Assembly: GCA_937907245.1 (NCBI GenBank)
Contig: CALCUM010000002.1
Span: 558,001-622,000, forward strand
Direction of reading: 5' to 3'
Source of the DNA: an uncultured Rhodobiaceae bacterium
Lineage (GTDB): Bacteria; Pseudomonadota; Alphaproteobacteria; RS24
Length of the DNA stretch: 64,000 bases
The notes below the pieces were generated by a model that saw only the letters and a list, made by a program, of their open reading frames with translations, was not told the origin of the DNA and searched no databases. Below, piece after piece: positions 35,464 through 44,861 of the stretch. Within the stretch, counting starts at the first letter, position 1. The number at the start of each line of letters is the position of its first letter. Both the position numbers and the translations under genes were made by a program.

Positions 35464-36857
35464 TGTTTGGAGATGTGCTAATCGTTGACGATGAGCGGGA
35501 TATTTGCGACTTGGTCGCAGGTGTTCTGGAGGATGCTGGCTATGAGGCAAGGGTGGCTTTCGATAGCGACAGTGCCTTGCGAGAGATTACCAAGAGGCGC
35601 CCCGCCATGGTGCTTTTAGATGTTTGGCTGCAAGGGAGCCGACTGGATGGGCTTGAAGTCTTGAGTATTTTGAACGAGCGATACCCTGATTTGCCCGTCG
35701 TGGTAATCTCTGGTCACGGCAATATTGATACCGCTGTAACGGCCATTCGAAGTGGCGCTTACGACTATATTGAGAAGCCCTTTAAGTCAGATAAATTGCT
35801 GGTGACGGCTCGTCGTGCCATTGAATCGGCACGTTTGCTGCGCGAGAATACTGAGTTAAAACGTCGGGCTTCCGTTCAATTTGCCCTGATTGGCAATGCA
35901 ACGGCCATGGAACAACTCAGCACGAAGATTGATAAATTGGCGCAATCCAATAGTCGCGTGATGATTGTTGGGCCTTCGGGTTCGGGTAAAGAGGCGGCGG
36001 CGCATCAATTGCATTCACGCTCACCGCGCTCAAGCAATAATTTCATCGGCATACATGCTGCCATGATGGAGGGCGCCGAAGAGCAAATTGACCGTTTGCT
36101 GTTTGGCTATGAAGCAGCGGAGGAGGTCGAGGCGGGCCTCATCGAGCAAGCTCATGGGGGTACTTTATATCTCGATGAGATTTGCAGATTCCCGCAAAAA
36201 CAACAGAAAGCCATTTTGAAAATGTTGATTGAAGGGGCCATCACTCGGGTTGGCGGTAAGGAAAGCGTAAATATTGATGCGCGGGTCTTGTCTTCGTGTA
36301 GCGGAAATGTTGAGAAACGTATTCAAGATGGCCACATGCGAGAGGATTTATATCACCGGCTTAATGTGATGACGCTAGATGTTCCGGGGCTGAGCCAGAG
36401 GCGCGATGATATTCCGTATCTCGTGAACTATTTCATCTCCATGCTGGCGGCGCAAATGAACATGCCTTTGCGGGTTGCGGGCGAGGATGTTTTGGCTGTT
36501 CTGCAATCGCATGATTGGCCAGGCAATGTTCGTCAGTTGCGCCATACGGTAGAGCATATGATGCTGACCAGTCACGCGACGGGCAGTGAAGCTCTGACCC
36601 TAGACCATTTGCCCAAAGAGATTGTATCCGACACCGATGTGGCAGAGAACGTAGGGCAGCAACGCCATATTATGTCATTGCCTTTGCGCGATGCCCGCGA
36701 GTGTTTTGAGCATGATTATCTGGTTGCGCAGATTGAACGCTTCTCTGGCAATGTGTCTAGAACGGCAGAATTCATTGGTATGGAACGTTCTGCCTTGCAC
36801 CGCAAAATGAAATCTCTTGGTATTTCGGGCGGTAATCATGCTAAAAGCCACGTATAG
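35463..36857 (+). CDS. ntrX: Response regulator NtrX, lacking a sigma-54 GAFTGA loop
   Basis: A 464-residue regulator with receiver phospho-acceptor Asp53 (VLLDVWLQG) and a central AAA+ domain with Walker A GPSGSGKEAAA (residues 170-180). GGTLYLDEICRFP occupies Walker B, and a Fis-type C-terminal helix-turn-helix contains SRTAEFIGMERSALHRKM. Where sigma-54 activators carry GAFTGA, this protein reads LFGYEAAEEVEAG (213-225). It probably does not activate sigma-54 directly and may act as a repressor or a sigma-70-type regulator, as known for some alphaproteobacterial NtrX proteins. Confidence 0.93.
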   Translation: MFGDVLIVDDERDICDLVAGVLEDAGYEARVAFDSDSALREITKRRPAMVLLDVWLQGSRLDGLEVLSILNERYPDLPVVVISGHGNIDTAVTAIRSGAYDYIEKPFKSDKLLVTARRAIESARLLRENTELKRRASVQFALIGNATAMEQLSTKIDKLAQSNSRVMIVGPSGSGKEAAAHQLHSRSPRSSNNFIGIHAAMMEGAEEQIDRLLFGYEAAEEVEAGLIEQAHGGTLYLDEICRFPQKQQKAILKMLIEGAITRVGGKESVNIDARVLSSCSGNVEKRIQDGHMREDLYHRLNVMTLDVPGLSQRRDDIPYLVNYFISMLAAQMNMPLRVAGEDVLAVLQSHDWPGNVRQLRHTVEHMMLTSHATGSEALTLDHLPKEIVSDTDVAENVGQQRHIMSLPLRDARECFEHDYLVAQIERFSGNVSRTAEFIGMERSALHRKMKSLGISGGNHAKSHV

Positions 36858-36895
36858 ATAGCGAAAGCTATTCATTCGTAGCGAGGTAAAGGCGC

Positions 36896-38269
36896 ATGAA
36901 AGTCATTGTGTGTGGGGCCGGACAGGTCGGATTTGGCATTGCTCGCCATTTGGCCGGAGAAGGCAATGACGTCACGGTTGTCGACCGTGAAGCGTCTTTG
37001 ATGCAGCGGATTACGGATACGCTCGACGTGCGACCCATTTTGGGCCACGGCGGCCATCCAGATGTCCTTGAACAGGCCGGCGCGGCGGACGCCGATGTCC
37101 TGATCGCGGTTACCGCTTCGGATGAAGTGAATATGGTGACCTGCCAAGTTGCGAAGACTCTTTTTAATGTTGGCAAGACCATCGCGCGGGTTCGCGATAG
37201 TGATTATTTGCATAAACGTTGGGCGCGGCTGTTTGCCGATGAGGGCATTCCCGTCGACGTAATTATTTCGCCAGAGACGGAAGTGGCCGAAGCCGTGCTG
37301 CGTCGTTTGGCTTTGCCGGGCGCGTTCGACAGCGCAAGCTTTGTAAATGGTAAGGCGGAAATGATTGGCGTGAGCATTGAGGAAGATTGCCCGGTCGTCG
37401 ATACGCCGCTCAACCAATTGACAGGTCTATTCCCAGATTTACGCGCCATTGTGGTGGGCGTCCGTCGGGGCAAGCGCGTTTATGTGCCAGATTTCGACGA
37501 CACTATGCAGGTTGGCGATGAAGCCTTTTTGGTGACCGCCAATGATGACACCGAACGGACGTTGAAAATTTTTGGTCATGAAGAACGCGAAGCGCGCCGA
37601 ATTATTTTGGTGGGCGGCGGCAACATTGGCTATCAAGTGGCGCGAACCCTAGACGCCCAAACGGGGCGTTATGCGTTAAGTCTTATCGAGTGCGATGAAG
37701 ACCGCGCACGCTTTGTGGCCGAGAAAATGCAACGCTCGATTGTTTTGCGGGGCAGTGGGCTGTCGCCAGATATTTTGGCTGAGGCAGGGGTGCGCGAAGC
37801 TGACCTCGTCTTGGCTTTAACCAATGATGACCAGGTAAATGTGCTGACCACCATGTTGGCCTTGCAAGAAGGCTGCAGTCGCGGCTTGTGCTTAATCAAT
37901 GACAATAGTTTCCAAAATCTAGCTGGCCAATTTGGCATGGAAGTCGCTATTAACCCACGCGCCATTACGGTGTCGTCGGTTTTGGGCCATGTGCGCCGCG
38001 GAAACGTGGTTCGGGTGCATGCGGTTGGCGATGAGCTAGCCGAAGTTTTGGAAGCGAAGATTGTTGATGGATCGCCGGTTAATGGTTCGAAATTACGCGA
38101 TATTGAATTTGGCGATAAATTGCGCGTTGGCGCGGTTTGGCGCAAAGGCGAACTACTCATGCCGCGCGGCGGCTTGGAGCTGAAATCTGGGGACCATGTG
38201 GTGATGTTTGTATTGGCCGATGGCGTAGAACAGTTCGAAAGCCTGCTGCGAGGCAAAGAAAAGGCCTAA
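36896..38269 (+). CDS. trkA: Potassium uptake regulator TrkA
   Basis: A 457-residue peripheral protein with two RCK units that bind NAD(H)/ATP and gate TrkH. The first Rossmann motif is CGAGQVGFGIARHLAGEG and the second is LVGGGNIGYQVARTLDAQ. Each half is followed by a TrkA_C-type domain. It follows ntrX by 38 bases and is followed almost immediately by trkH, so ntrYX-trkAH is likely one operon. Confidence 0.95.
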   Translation: MKVIVCGAGQVGFGIARHLAGEGNDVTVVDREASLMQRITDTLDVRPILGHGGHPDVLEQAGAADADVLIAVTASDEVNMVTCQVAKTLFNVGKTIARVRDSDYLHKRWARLFADEGIPVDVIISPETEVAEAVLRRLALPGAFDSASFVNGKAEMIGVSIEEDCPVVDTPLNQLTGLFPDLRAIVVGVRRGKRVYVPDFDDTMQVGDEAFLVTANDDTERTLKIFGHEEREARRIILVGGGNIGYQVARTLDAQTGRYALSLIECDEDRARFVAEKMQRSIVLRGSGLSPDILAEAGVREADLVLALTNDDQVNVLTTMLALQEGCSRGLCLINDNSFQNLAGQFGMEVAINPRAITVSSVLGHVRRGNVVRVHAVGDELAEVLEAKIVDGSPVNGSKLRDIEFGDKLRVGAVWRKGELLMPRGGLELKSGDHVVMFVLADGVEQFESLLRGKEKA

Positions 38270-38272
38270 TTG

Positions 38273-39718
38273 ATGCGCCTCGGAGCCATTCTATTTACCC
38301 TCGGCTATGGCGGCTGCATGATTGCGGGCCTGATGGTGTTGCCCTGGATTGCCTCTTTATTAGATCCAAGTTTTCGTCATACCGGAAACTTTACCATTGC
38401 TTTGATGCTGACCAGCTTTGCCTCCGGGGCTTTATTATTGTCGAGTTATGACAATCGCCGCCAACGTGCGCGCAGCATAGAGTTGCTTCTTATCATGGTT
38501 TTGTTCTGGACTGTTTTGCCTTTCTTGGCGGCCTTACCATTTATTGGGTCGAGCCAGATAGGCTCTTTGTTGCCAGCTTATTTTGAGGCCGTGTCTGCCC
38601 TGACAACATCTGGCGCTACGGTGGTGAGCGTGCCGGAGGCGGAAGGCGCGTCGATTTTATTGTGGCGCGCTTTATTGAGCTGGCTTGGTGGCCTATGGAC
38701 CTTGGTTTTTTCTGTTGCGGTTTTGGCGCCTTTTGGCATTGGCGGAATTACGCTGGCAGGTAGCCCTTTGTTGCAACATGATGAAGACGCACATTTGACC
38801 ACTCGCTTGAGACGCCCGTTGCAGCTTATTTTTCCAATCTATGGCAGTTTTACATTTCTTGGTTTTTTAGCCATGTGGGCGTTTGGGGTGCCGGCGTTTG
38901 AAGCCCTTTGCCTTAGTCTTTCAGCCATCTCGACCAGCGGCATGGTGGTTCATAGCGAGAGCCTCGTTACTTTTCTTCCGGTAGGTGCGCAATTTATTAT
39001 GGCAGGCATCAGCTTCATTGGCTCGATGAGTATACCTTTATTGTTGCTTTTGACGGTGGGCAGGCGGGTTGTGATGGCCTTGCAGGATACGGAATTGCGC
39101 ACTTATGGGGCCATGATTTTGGGCTATGCAGCCGTGTCTTTTTTCGCGCTCCCTAATGATGGGCCATGGGGCAGTGTTGTTTTGCAATCGATTTCGCTTC
39201 ACAGCACCGCAGGCTTTAACTTTTTGCCAGAAGGGCAGCTCAGCCAATGGCCAGTGGTTTGGACAATGGTGCCCCTGATTATTGGGGGCATGGCATTGTC
39301 AACCGCGGGTGGGCTGAAGGTTATGCGAGCGATTATTTTAGCCAAGGACTTGGGCAGTGAGGTCGGCAAAATGGCCTATCCGTCTTCCGTCCATCCATTG
39401 CGACTAGAAGGGCGCCGCCTCGAAGACGCCGATTTTACCGCTGCTTGGGCCTACACAGCGGTGTTTATTTTATTCGTAACCCTTGGGGTTTTATTGCTGG
39501 GTTTATTCGGGCTGACTTTAGCCGATGCGTGGCCTTTGGTTTTGGGCGCCTTATCGAACAGTTTGGCGGTGATGGAACACTTGAATATGCCGCTTGGGTT
39601 TGGCGCCATGAATGACGCTTTGCAAATCATTATCGCGCTGTTAATGATTGCAGGACGCATGGAATTACTAGTTCTAATGGTCTTATTTACGTCATCTTTC
39701 TGGCGCCATATGCGCTGA
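38273..39718 (+). CDS. trkH: Potassium transporter TrkH
   Basis: A 481-residue membrane protein with four pore repeats that import K+. Selectivity-filter loops are visible: ALTTSGATVV (repeat 1), AISTSGMVVHS (repeat 2) and LHSTAGFNFLP (repeat 3). The fourth loop reads LSNSLAVMEH (about 428-436). The filter glycine expected there is replaced by Leu, which is unusual. ATG 38273 follows a TTG at 38270; AAGG lies about eight bases upstream. The gene follows trkA by three bases. Confidence 0.92.
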   Translation: MRLGAILFTLGYGGCMIAGLMVLPWIASLLDPSFRHTGNFTIALMLTSFASGALLLSSYDNRRQRARSIELLLIMVLFWTVLPFLAALPFIGSSQIGSLLPAYFEAVSALTTSGATVVSVPEAEGASILLWRALLSWLGGLWTLVFSVAVLAPFGIGGITLAGSPLLQHDEDAHLTTRLRRPLQLIFPIYGSFTFLGFLAMWAFGVPAFEALCLSLSAISTSGMVVHSESLVTFLPVGAQFIMAGISFIGSMSIPLLLLLTVGRRVVMALQDTELRTYGAMILGYAAVSFFALPNDGPWGSVVLQSISLHSTAGFNFLPEGQLSQWPVVWTMVPLIIGGMALSTAGGLKVMRAIILAKDLGSEVGKMAYPSSVHPLRLEGRRLEDADFTAAWAYTAVFILFVTLGVLLLGLFGLTLADAWPLVLGALSNSLAVMEHLNMPLGFGAMNDALQIIIALLMIAGRMELLVLMVLFTSSFWRHMR

Positions 39719-39738
39719 ATTTAGCTGATAGGAAATCG

Positions 39739-40584
39739 ATGAGCCGCATTGCATATATTGATGGTTGTTACCAACCGCTTAACTGGCCAGGCATTATGGT
39801 CGAGGACCGCGGCTATCAGTTCGCCGACGGCGTGTATGAAGTGTGCAGTTTGCGCGATGGAAAATTGCTCGATGAAGAACGCCATCTCGATCGTTTGGAT
39901 TACTCTTTACGCGAATTGGCAATTGCAGCCCCGATGTCTCGGCCGGCGTTGAAACTGGTGATGCGCGAAGTCGTTCGCCGCAACCGGTTACGCAATGCAA
40001 TTTTATACATTCAAGTGTCGCGCGGAGTGGCACCCAGAGAGCACAGTTTCGCAAAAAATTTAAAATCGGTTTTGGTGATGACGGTTCGCCCCTTGTCGCC
40101 AGCCAAGCGCGAAGCGGTTCGGCGAAACGGCATTGATGTAATCAGTGTGCCGGACCAACGCTGGGCCCGCTGCGATATTAAATCCATCAGCTTGCTGCCA
40201 AATGTTTTGGCACGCCAAAAAGCGCAGGATGCAAAAGTTCAAGAAGCTTGGCAATTAGACGAGCAGGGGATGGTTACCGAAGGTGCCGCGACCAATGCTT
40301 GGATCGTGGATAGCGAGGGGTTTCTGCGGACGCGGCCAGCTGGAGGCGAGATTTTGAACGGTATCATTCGGCAAATCTTGCTGCAATGCGCCAGTGAGGC
40401 GGGGCTGCAATTGAAAGAGGAAGCCTTTTCTTTGGACGAGGCCAAAGCTGCCAAAGAAGCTTTTTCGACCGCCTCCACAATGGCTGTGTTTCCTGTTGTG
40501 TCTATTGATGGAGCCAAAATTGGAAATGGCCAGCCGGGGCCCATCGCGCAACGGCTCGCGGCGGCTTATGATTTGGTTAATTAG
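39739..40584 (+). CDS. dat: D-amino-acid transaminase (class IV aminotransferase)
   Basis: A 281-residue PLP enzyme of fold type IV. The catalytic Lys lies in RCDIKSISLLPNVLARQKA, and the PLP phosphate-site region is EGAATNAWIVDSEG. It most resembles D-alanine aminotransferases, which make D-glutamate and D-alanine; branched-chain aminotransferase or 4-amino-4-deoxychorismate lyase are less likely. AGGA lies six bases before the ATG. In many alphaproteobacteria this gene sits between trkA and hfq, as here. Confidence 0.88.
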   Translation: MSRIAYIDGCYQPLNWPGIMVEDRGYQFADGVYEVCSLRDGKLLDEERHLDRLDYSLRELAIAAPMSRPALKLVMREVVRRNRLRNAILYIQVSRGVAPREHSFAKNLKSVLVMTVRPLSPAKREAVRRNGIDVISVPDQRWARCDIKSISLLPNVLARQKAQDAKVQEAWQLDEQGMVTEGAATNAWIVDSEGFLRTRPAGGEILNGIIRQILLQCASEAGLQLKEEAFSLDEAKAAKEAFSTASTMAVFPVVSIDGAKIGNGQPGPIAQRLAAAYDLVN

Positions 40585-40728
40585 GGCGAAGCGGCAAAGA
40601 TTGAAAAAGATTTTGGTTTCTAGTTAAAGTTGTGTAAACTAGGCGAGTAAAACATCACGAATATGAGAGCCCGTGTATAAAAGTAATAGGTTAAAGTCTC
40701 AGTAGCCGCAGAAAATTTGGGTAAACCA

Positions 40729-40956
40729 ATGTCTTCAGATAAAGACTCTCTTGAAGCCTCGTTCTTGGATCATGTTTGTGAGCAAAAGCTCGCACTGACC
40801 ATTTTCCTCGTTAACGGCGTTAAACTTCAGGGCACAATCACTTGGGTAGATGCAACGTCCATGTTGCTAAGCCGAGATGGTCATTCGCAGCTTGTTTATA
40901 AGCACGCGATTTCCACCATTATGCCAAACAGTCCGGTTGAAATTTCTGTCGCTTAA
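40729..40956 (+). CDS. hfq: RNA chaperone Hfq
   Basis: A 75-residue Sm-like protein that forms hexamers and pairs small RNAs with mRNAs. The Sm1 motif is [17 protein letters not shown] and the Sm2 motif is [12 protein letters not shown]. The segment between them, [13 protein letters not shown], differs from the usual NFCVLLRRDG, mainly at the lateral rim. ATG 40729 is chosen over an in-frame TTG at 40717. It has 144 bp of non-coding DNA before it, enough for its own promoter. The hflX gene that often follows is missing; mazG converges on it 3 bases later. Confidence 0.96.
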   Translation: MSSDKDSLEASFLDHVCEQKLALTIFLVNGVKLQGTITWVDATSMLLSRDGHSQLVYKHAISTIMPNSPVEISVA

Positions 40957-40959
40957 AGG

Positions 40960-41772
40960 CTAATCGTCTTTGCGCTCAGCCGCTTTCGCGCGCTGCCAGA
41001 AGCTTTCTAAATCGTCGAGTGAAAAATCACTCATATTCGTGCTTTGCGCTCGGGCCTGTTGCTCGACTTGTTGAAAGCGGCGGCTGAATTTTGCATTGCC
41101 ACGACGCAAGGCCGTCTCCGGATCGAGCCTTAAATGGCGCGCTATATTGGCCACCACAAACAGGACATCACCCAGCTCATCTTCGATGGCATCGGCGTTT
41201 TTCAGGGCCATGGCTTCGCGCAACTCGCTAATTTCTTCTTCTAATTTGTCAAATATTGGCTCGGGTTCAGTCCAATCGAACCCGATGCGGGCGGCGCGTT
41301 TTTGCAGCTTTACAGCGCGTGTCATAGCGGGAAGGGCCATCGGCACGTCGTCTAGGAGGCTAGGGGACACCGCCTCCATTGTGTCGGATTTCGCGGCGCG
41401 TTCTTGGGCTTTTATATCTTCCCAATTCTGTTTCACCTGCTCGGAGGTGACTTCGGCTTTCGCCCCGAATACATGGGGGTGGCGCCGCTCCATTTTATCG
41501 GCAATGGCGTTTACCACATCGTCGAAGGTGAAGCTTTTCGCTTCTTCGGCCATGCGCGCGTGAAATACAACTTGCAGCAATAAGTCGCCAAGCTCATCGC
41601 GGAGCTGTTCCATGTCGCCGGTTTCAATCGCATCGACCACTTCATAGGCTTCTTCCAGGGTGTAGGGCGCAATTGACTTAAAGTTCTGCTTTATATCCCA
41701 CGGGCAGCCTGTCTCAGGGTCGCGTAGCGAGGCCATAATGTCGAGAATACGGTGGATAGAAGACTGGGGCAC
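40960..41772 (-). CDS. mazG: Nucleoside triphosphate pyrophosphohydrolase MazG
   Basis: A 270-residue protein with two MazG domains. The first has EEAYEVVDAIETGDMEQLRD and DELGDLLLQVVFHAR; the second has EISELREAMALKNADAIEDE and LGDVLFVVANIARHL. These carry the EExxE and ExxD metal motifs. It hydrolyses (d)NTPs to monophosphates and lowers ppGpp or cleans the nucleotide pool. It starts with GTG (41770-41772), supported by AAGGTGA five bases upstream. It converges on hfq. Confidence 0.94.
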   Translation of the reverse strand: MPQSSIHRILDIMASLRDPETGCPWDIKQNFKSIAPYTLEEAYEVVDAIETGDMEQLRDELGDLLLQVVFHARMAEEAKSFTFDDVVNAIADKMERRHPHVFGAKAEVTSEQVKQNWEDIKAQERAAKSDTMEAVSPSLLDDVPMALPAMTRAVKLQKRAARIGFDWTEPEPIFDKLEEEISELREAMALKNADAIEDELGDVLFVVANIARHLRLDPETALRRGNAKFSRRFQQVEQQARAQSTNMSDFSLDDLESFWQRAKAAERKDD

Positions 41773-41839
41773 AAAATCACCTTAAGATAGAAAGAGGTTT
41801 CGCTAAGCTCCCACGATTCTGGAGGCTAGAAACAGATGG

Positions 41840-41867
41840 GGCGGTCTCGATTTTACTCAAGACCGCC
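41840..41867 (-). terminator. GC-rich hairpin after the pilin-like locus, possible terminator
   Basis: GGCGGTCT (41840-41847) and AGACCGCC (41860-41867) form a perfect 8-bp stem with a 12-base loop. It is 43 bases past the end of the three-gene leftward locus. There is no real T-run on either strand, so it may be a factor-assisted terminator or 3'-end stabiliser. Confidence 0.4.
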
Positions 41868-41909
41868 TCAATCATTTATTCGCATAATAAATATTATGAC
41901 AAGTAATAA

Positions 41910-42233
41910 CTATTGATGGGTTACAGCGCCGTCAACAACGGTAATTTGCCCAGATGTCAGGTTATCGCAACTCTGACCATTAACAGCTGATACCGTCCGG
42001 TCGCTGTTGCTTAAGCTATGCCCCCCAGTAATCGAAACGCCGTCAATCTTGATCACGGCGGATGAGCTTAGGGTGCTAGCGGCATCCACCGTAACGGATA
42101 TGGCTGCAGTGCTCGTAGCCGTATCTACCGTACAGGATGGTTCTGACGAAATCGAAGCGGCTGCCGGTCCCCCGAATGTCAGAGCGAAAACTAGACACAC
42201 TAGAAACATCTGTTGGAATTTTAAATTAATCAT
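41910..42233 (-). CDS. Small secreted protein of the pilin-like locus
   Basis: A 107-residue protein with signal peptide MINLKFQQMFLVCLVFALTF, then GGPAAA and probable cleavage before SISS. The mature 80 residues are Ser/Thr/Val-rich and beta-like, with two cysteines (SCTVD and QSCDN) that may pair. I do not recognise a family; it could be a minor pilus or surface subunit. GGAG lies eight bases before the ATG. It follows the 860-residue gene by 15 bases, as the last gene of a leftward operon. Confidence 0.7.
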   Translation of the reverse strand: MINLKFQQMFLVCLVFALTFGGPAAASISSEPSCTVDTATSTAAISVTVDAASTLSSSAVIKIDGVSITGGHSLSNSDRTVSAVNGQSCDNLTSGQITVVDGAVTHQ

Positions 42234-42248
42234 AAAAGGCTCCTGATT

Positions 42249-44831
42249 TTAATTGCATGAATAAACCGTCGCGTTTCGACACCAGAAAGAATTGGTGGCG
42301 CCGCCACTATTGCTTCGGCACGCCCCATTAATTAGGTTGTCGCTTGCATCTCTATATTTGACCCGGTAGGAAGTGCTGCTGTGGTTCCGCCAAGTCTCCC
42401 AGCCGGTAATAATATTGTTATTACTCCACCCCGACCCATTACATACCGGAACTGTGCGTGCCGTAGTGCCCGCCTTGGCGTAAATTTTTGTGTTTGGCGC
42501 GGCATTTTTAAGCGGGCTCGACACCTCGTCGCTCTCGGCAAGCTCCCAGCCAACACCTTTGGCCAGGCAATGGTTCCAAGGCGTAATCGCTTTGTTACCT
42601 GCTCCCGAATGCGTTGTGAGTTGGACAGCAGCCGTTGCATTAGAGGAAGCCGGAATATTCATGCTGTAAGAAAAATCTTTAGAATATGAACTATTCGAAT
42701 AATTCAATGATTTCCGAATTGTGTAACTAACCCCGGTCACAGGGGCGCCATCTGAAACGACCAACTTAACGTTGCCGTCGGCCAAATCCAATGTCAGCGA
42801 AGACGGTGCTTTCGAGGCAAAAGTGCAAGTCCAGCTCGAATGGTTACACCCCCCAATTAGCGGCATTGTCACCGTGTTTGTTGGGTTCGAGGCCGCGCAA
42901 GCATCGCCAGATGATGAAGGACTGGCAGGTGCAGATTGATTGGCTGCAACCGTGTTTTGGAAATGGCTTTGCATTGTCGTATGAATCCAATTCTGCACGG
43001 CAGTCGCCGATGAATTTGCCGTCAAACTAGCCGACGCTAAAGCGGCACGAATAGTCGACAGGCATGAAGAGGTGCCGGACGTGCCGCAGTAATTCTGGCC
43101 GATTATTCCGCTTTCATGGCTTGCCAGTCCAATGTTGACCATATCGCTCTGCGTAACCGTTGCCGTGGTATAGGACCCGCTGTTTGCAGCCGCAATTTTA
43201 CCAAGTTTAAAGGCCGTCACATGGTTTTTCAAAACAGCCTCCGTGATGCCGCCTGAGCCGCCCGTCCCTGCGGACACGCAATTCGTAACCGCGTCGGCTG
43301 CGTCGCTGGCTCCGGAGATGCAATGGTTCAAATAGCCCATCATGACAGGGTTGCTGCTATCGAAAAAACTATGGGCCGTAACCGATGCAGCGGAAAGAAT
43401 ATTGGCCACGTCAGAAGAGGATATATCTTGAGATGCGTCGGCGGCGGCTGCAATCGTTGCAGCTATGGATGTCCATTCTGCACTTGTCGTTGAACAAGTT
43501 GAAGCTCCGCCAGTTAACGCATTCGTATTAGATTTACAAAGGGCAAATGCTGAATTATCCGCACTCGAATTCGTCCAACCCGAGCTGTTGGTGGCAACTT
43601 TATAATCGGTAAGCGACCAGCTGTTTGACGCGGTGGCTGTATTCACATCCACATAGGGTGTGCCAACGGCAAAACCGGCCGCTTCGGTCAGGAAATCACG
43701 CATGGCCGTCGAGGTGGGTGCCGCCGTGAAGCCTGAGGTGCGAATATTAGCAGCAATTTGCGTGTTGGTTACGCCCAAGGTGGCGCAAGTCTGGCCAGAA
43801 ACTGGGGTTCCGCCGACGCTACAGGAGGCCGCAGTCCCAATGAGACCCGTGTCAACGCCCGCTAAGTGAAACACTTGATAGGTAGCCTTGCTGGTGGCGT
43901 AAGTGCCGGATTCCGACGTGGAAGCGGCAATTTTCCAAAGGTACCAAGCATTGGCCGAGGCCGCGCTATAAGTATCGATGGCGGTCTGCCAAGTTGCTTT
44001 GGCCGTGCCAATGGTGGTCGACAGAATGGATTCTAGATAATCCAACTGCCAATCGGAAATTGGATCGGCCAAAGCGCTAGAGACCAGGGAAAGGCCAAGG
44101 TCTGTCAAAAGATCGGCGGAGGTAAGCGTGCCTGCCGAGACTTTGGCTATTTTTGCCCCCATCAAGGCGTTCGAGGCCTTGGCGCTTTGAAATGAAGATT
44201 TGCTCAACTCGGAACATGTTTTGCCAGGAAACTCAGCGTCGCAAGCGGCTGAGGATACGGAGCCATCGTTCGCCTCGCCCCATAAAATGGCGTCGGCTGT
44301 GGTTTGTGAATAGCCGAGTGCAGATGCTGTTAGGTAATCATCATAGCTACTAAAGCCTGCGGCTAATGCGGCCGTGTGACCGCTTGAGCCGCTGATGGAT
44401 GAATAGTTAGATTTTGAAATCGCGTCACACCCGCCAGTCGATGAGAAAGAAGCATCGCAATCTGTGTTAAAGGCGCTAGTTTGGCCCTTGGCGGCAGTCC
44501 ATAGGGTGCCGTCGGCCGGTGAGGCTGTGTAGCCATGTGTTTCAGCGTCTACGAAATCCGTGTGGGAGCCATAATTGTTAGACGTAGCGAGAGAGTTTTT
44601 GGTTGTCACGTCCTCTAATTGAGCGGCTGTCAAATCGGAGCAATTGAGACTGTATAATGTTTGGCAATCCGCATCTGCGGTATCTGTCGCGAACCAAACT
44701 GACGGTGCCTGGTTGTCATAAGTGCCGCTGCCAGTGCCTCCACCACTAAAGCCGCGCCGGGCTTCAGCCGCTAACGACAGAGCAAAAAGACCGACAAAGG
44801 CCGATACGATAATTGTTTTTGACTTACTCAT
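42249..44831 (-). CDS. Giant secreted Ser/Thr/Cys-rich protein of unknown function with internal repeats
   Basis: An 860-residue protein with signal peptide MSKSKTIIVSAFVGLFALSL ending near AEA. It is rich in Ser, Thr, Ala and Asn and has many Cys. The N-terminal 225 residues hold three degenerate units of about 70 residues. Each has an ADxxLW-like core followed by paired Cys: C56/C64, C125/C135, C197/C206 (for example GCDAISKSN, TCSELSKSS). Further Cys-x-x-Leu motifs recur later. The C-terminal 200 residues are beta-like (NVKLVVSDGAPVTGVSYTIR) and end in a Cys-rich SFWCRNATVYSCN. I do not recognise the family. Position between a prepilin and a small secreted protein suggests a pilus-linked or surface adhesin. 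Confidence 0.7.
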   Translation of the reverse strand: MSKSKTIIVSAFVGLFALSLAAEARRGFSGGGTGSGTYDNQAPSVWFATDTADADCQTLYSLNCSDLTAAQLEDVTTKNSLATSNNYGSHTDFVDAETHGYTASPADGTLWTAAKGQTSAFNTDCDASFSSTGGCDAISKSNYSSISGSSGHTAALAAGFSSYDDYLTASALGYSQTTADAILWGEANDGSVSSAACDAEFPGKTCSELSKSSFQSAKASNALMGAKIAKVSAGTLTSADLLTDLGLSLVSSALADPISDWQLDYLESILSTTIGTAKATWQTAIDTYSAASANAWYLWKIAASTSESGTYATSKATYQVFHLAGVDTGLIGTAASCSVGGTPVSGQTCATLGVTNTQIAANIRTSGFTAAPTSTAMRDFLTEAAGFAVGTPYVDVNTATASNSWSLTDYKVATNSSGWTNSSADNSAFALCKSNTNALTGGASTCSTTSAEWTSIAATIAAAADASQDISSSDVANILSAASVTAHSFFDSSNPVMMGYLNHCISGASDAADAVTNCVSAGTGGSGGITEAVLKNHVTAFKLGKIAAANSGSYTTATVTQSDMVNIGLASHESGIIGQNYCGTSGTSSCLSTIRAALASASLTANSSATAVQNWIHTTMQSHFQNTVAANQSAPASPSSSGDACAASNPTNTVTMPLIGGCNHSSWTCTFASKAPSSLTLDLADGNVKLVVSDGAPVTGVSYTIRKSLNYSNSSYSKDFSYSMNIPASSNATAAVQLTTHSGAGNKAITPWNHCLAKGVGWELAESDEVSSPLKNAAPNTKIYAKAGTTARTVPVCNGSGWSNNNIITGWETWRNHSSTSYRVKYRDASDNLINGACRSNSGGATNSFWCRNATVYSCN

Positions 44832-44861
44832 TACAAAACTCTCTTCGTTTACAAGTTACTT

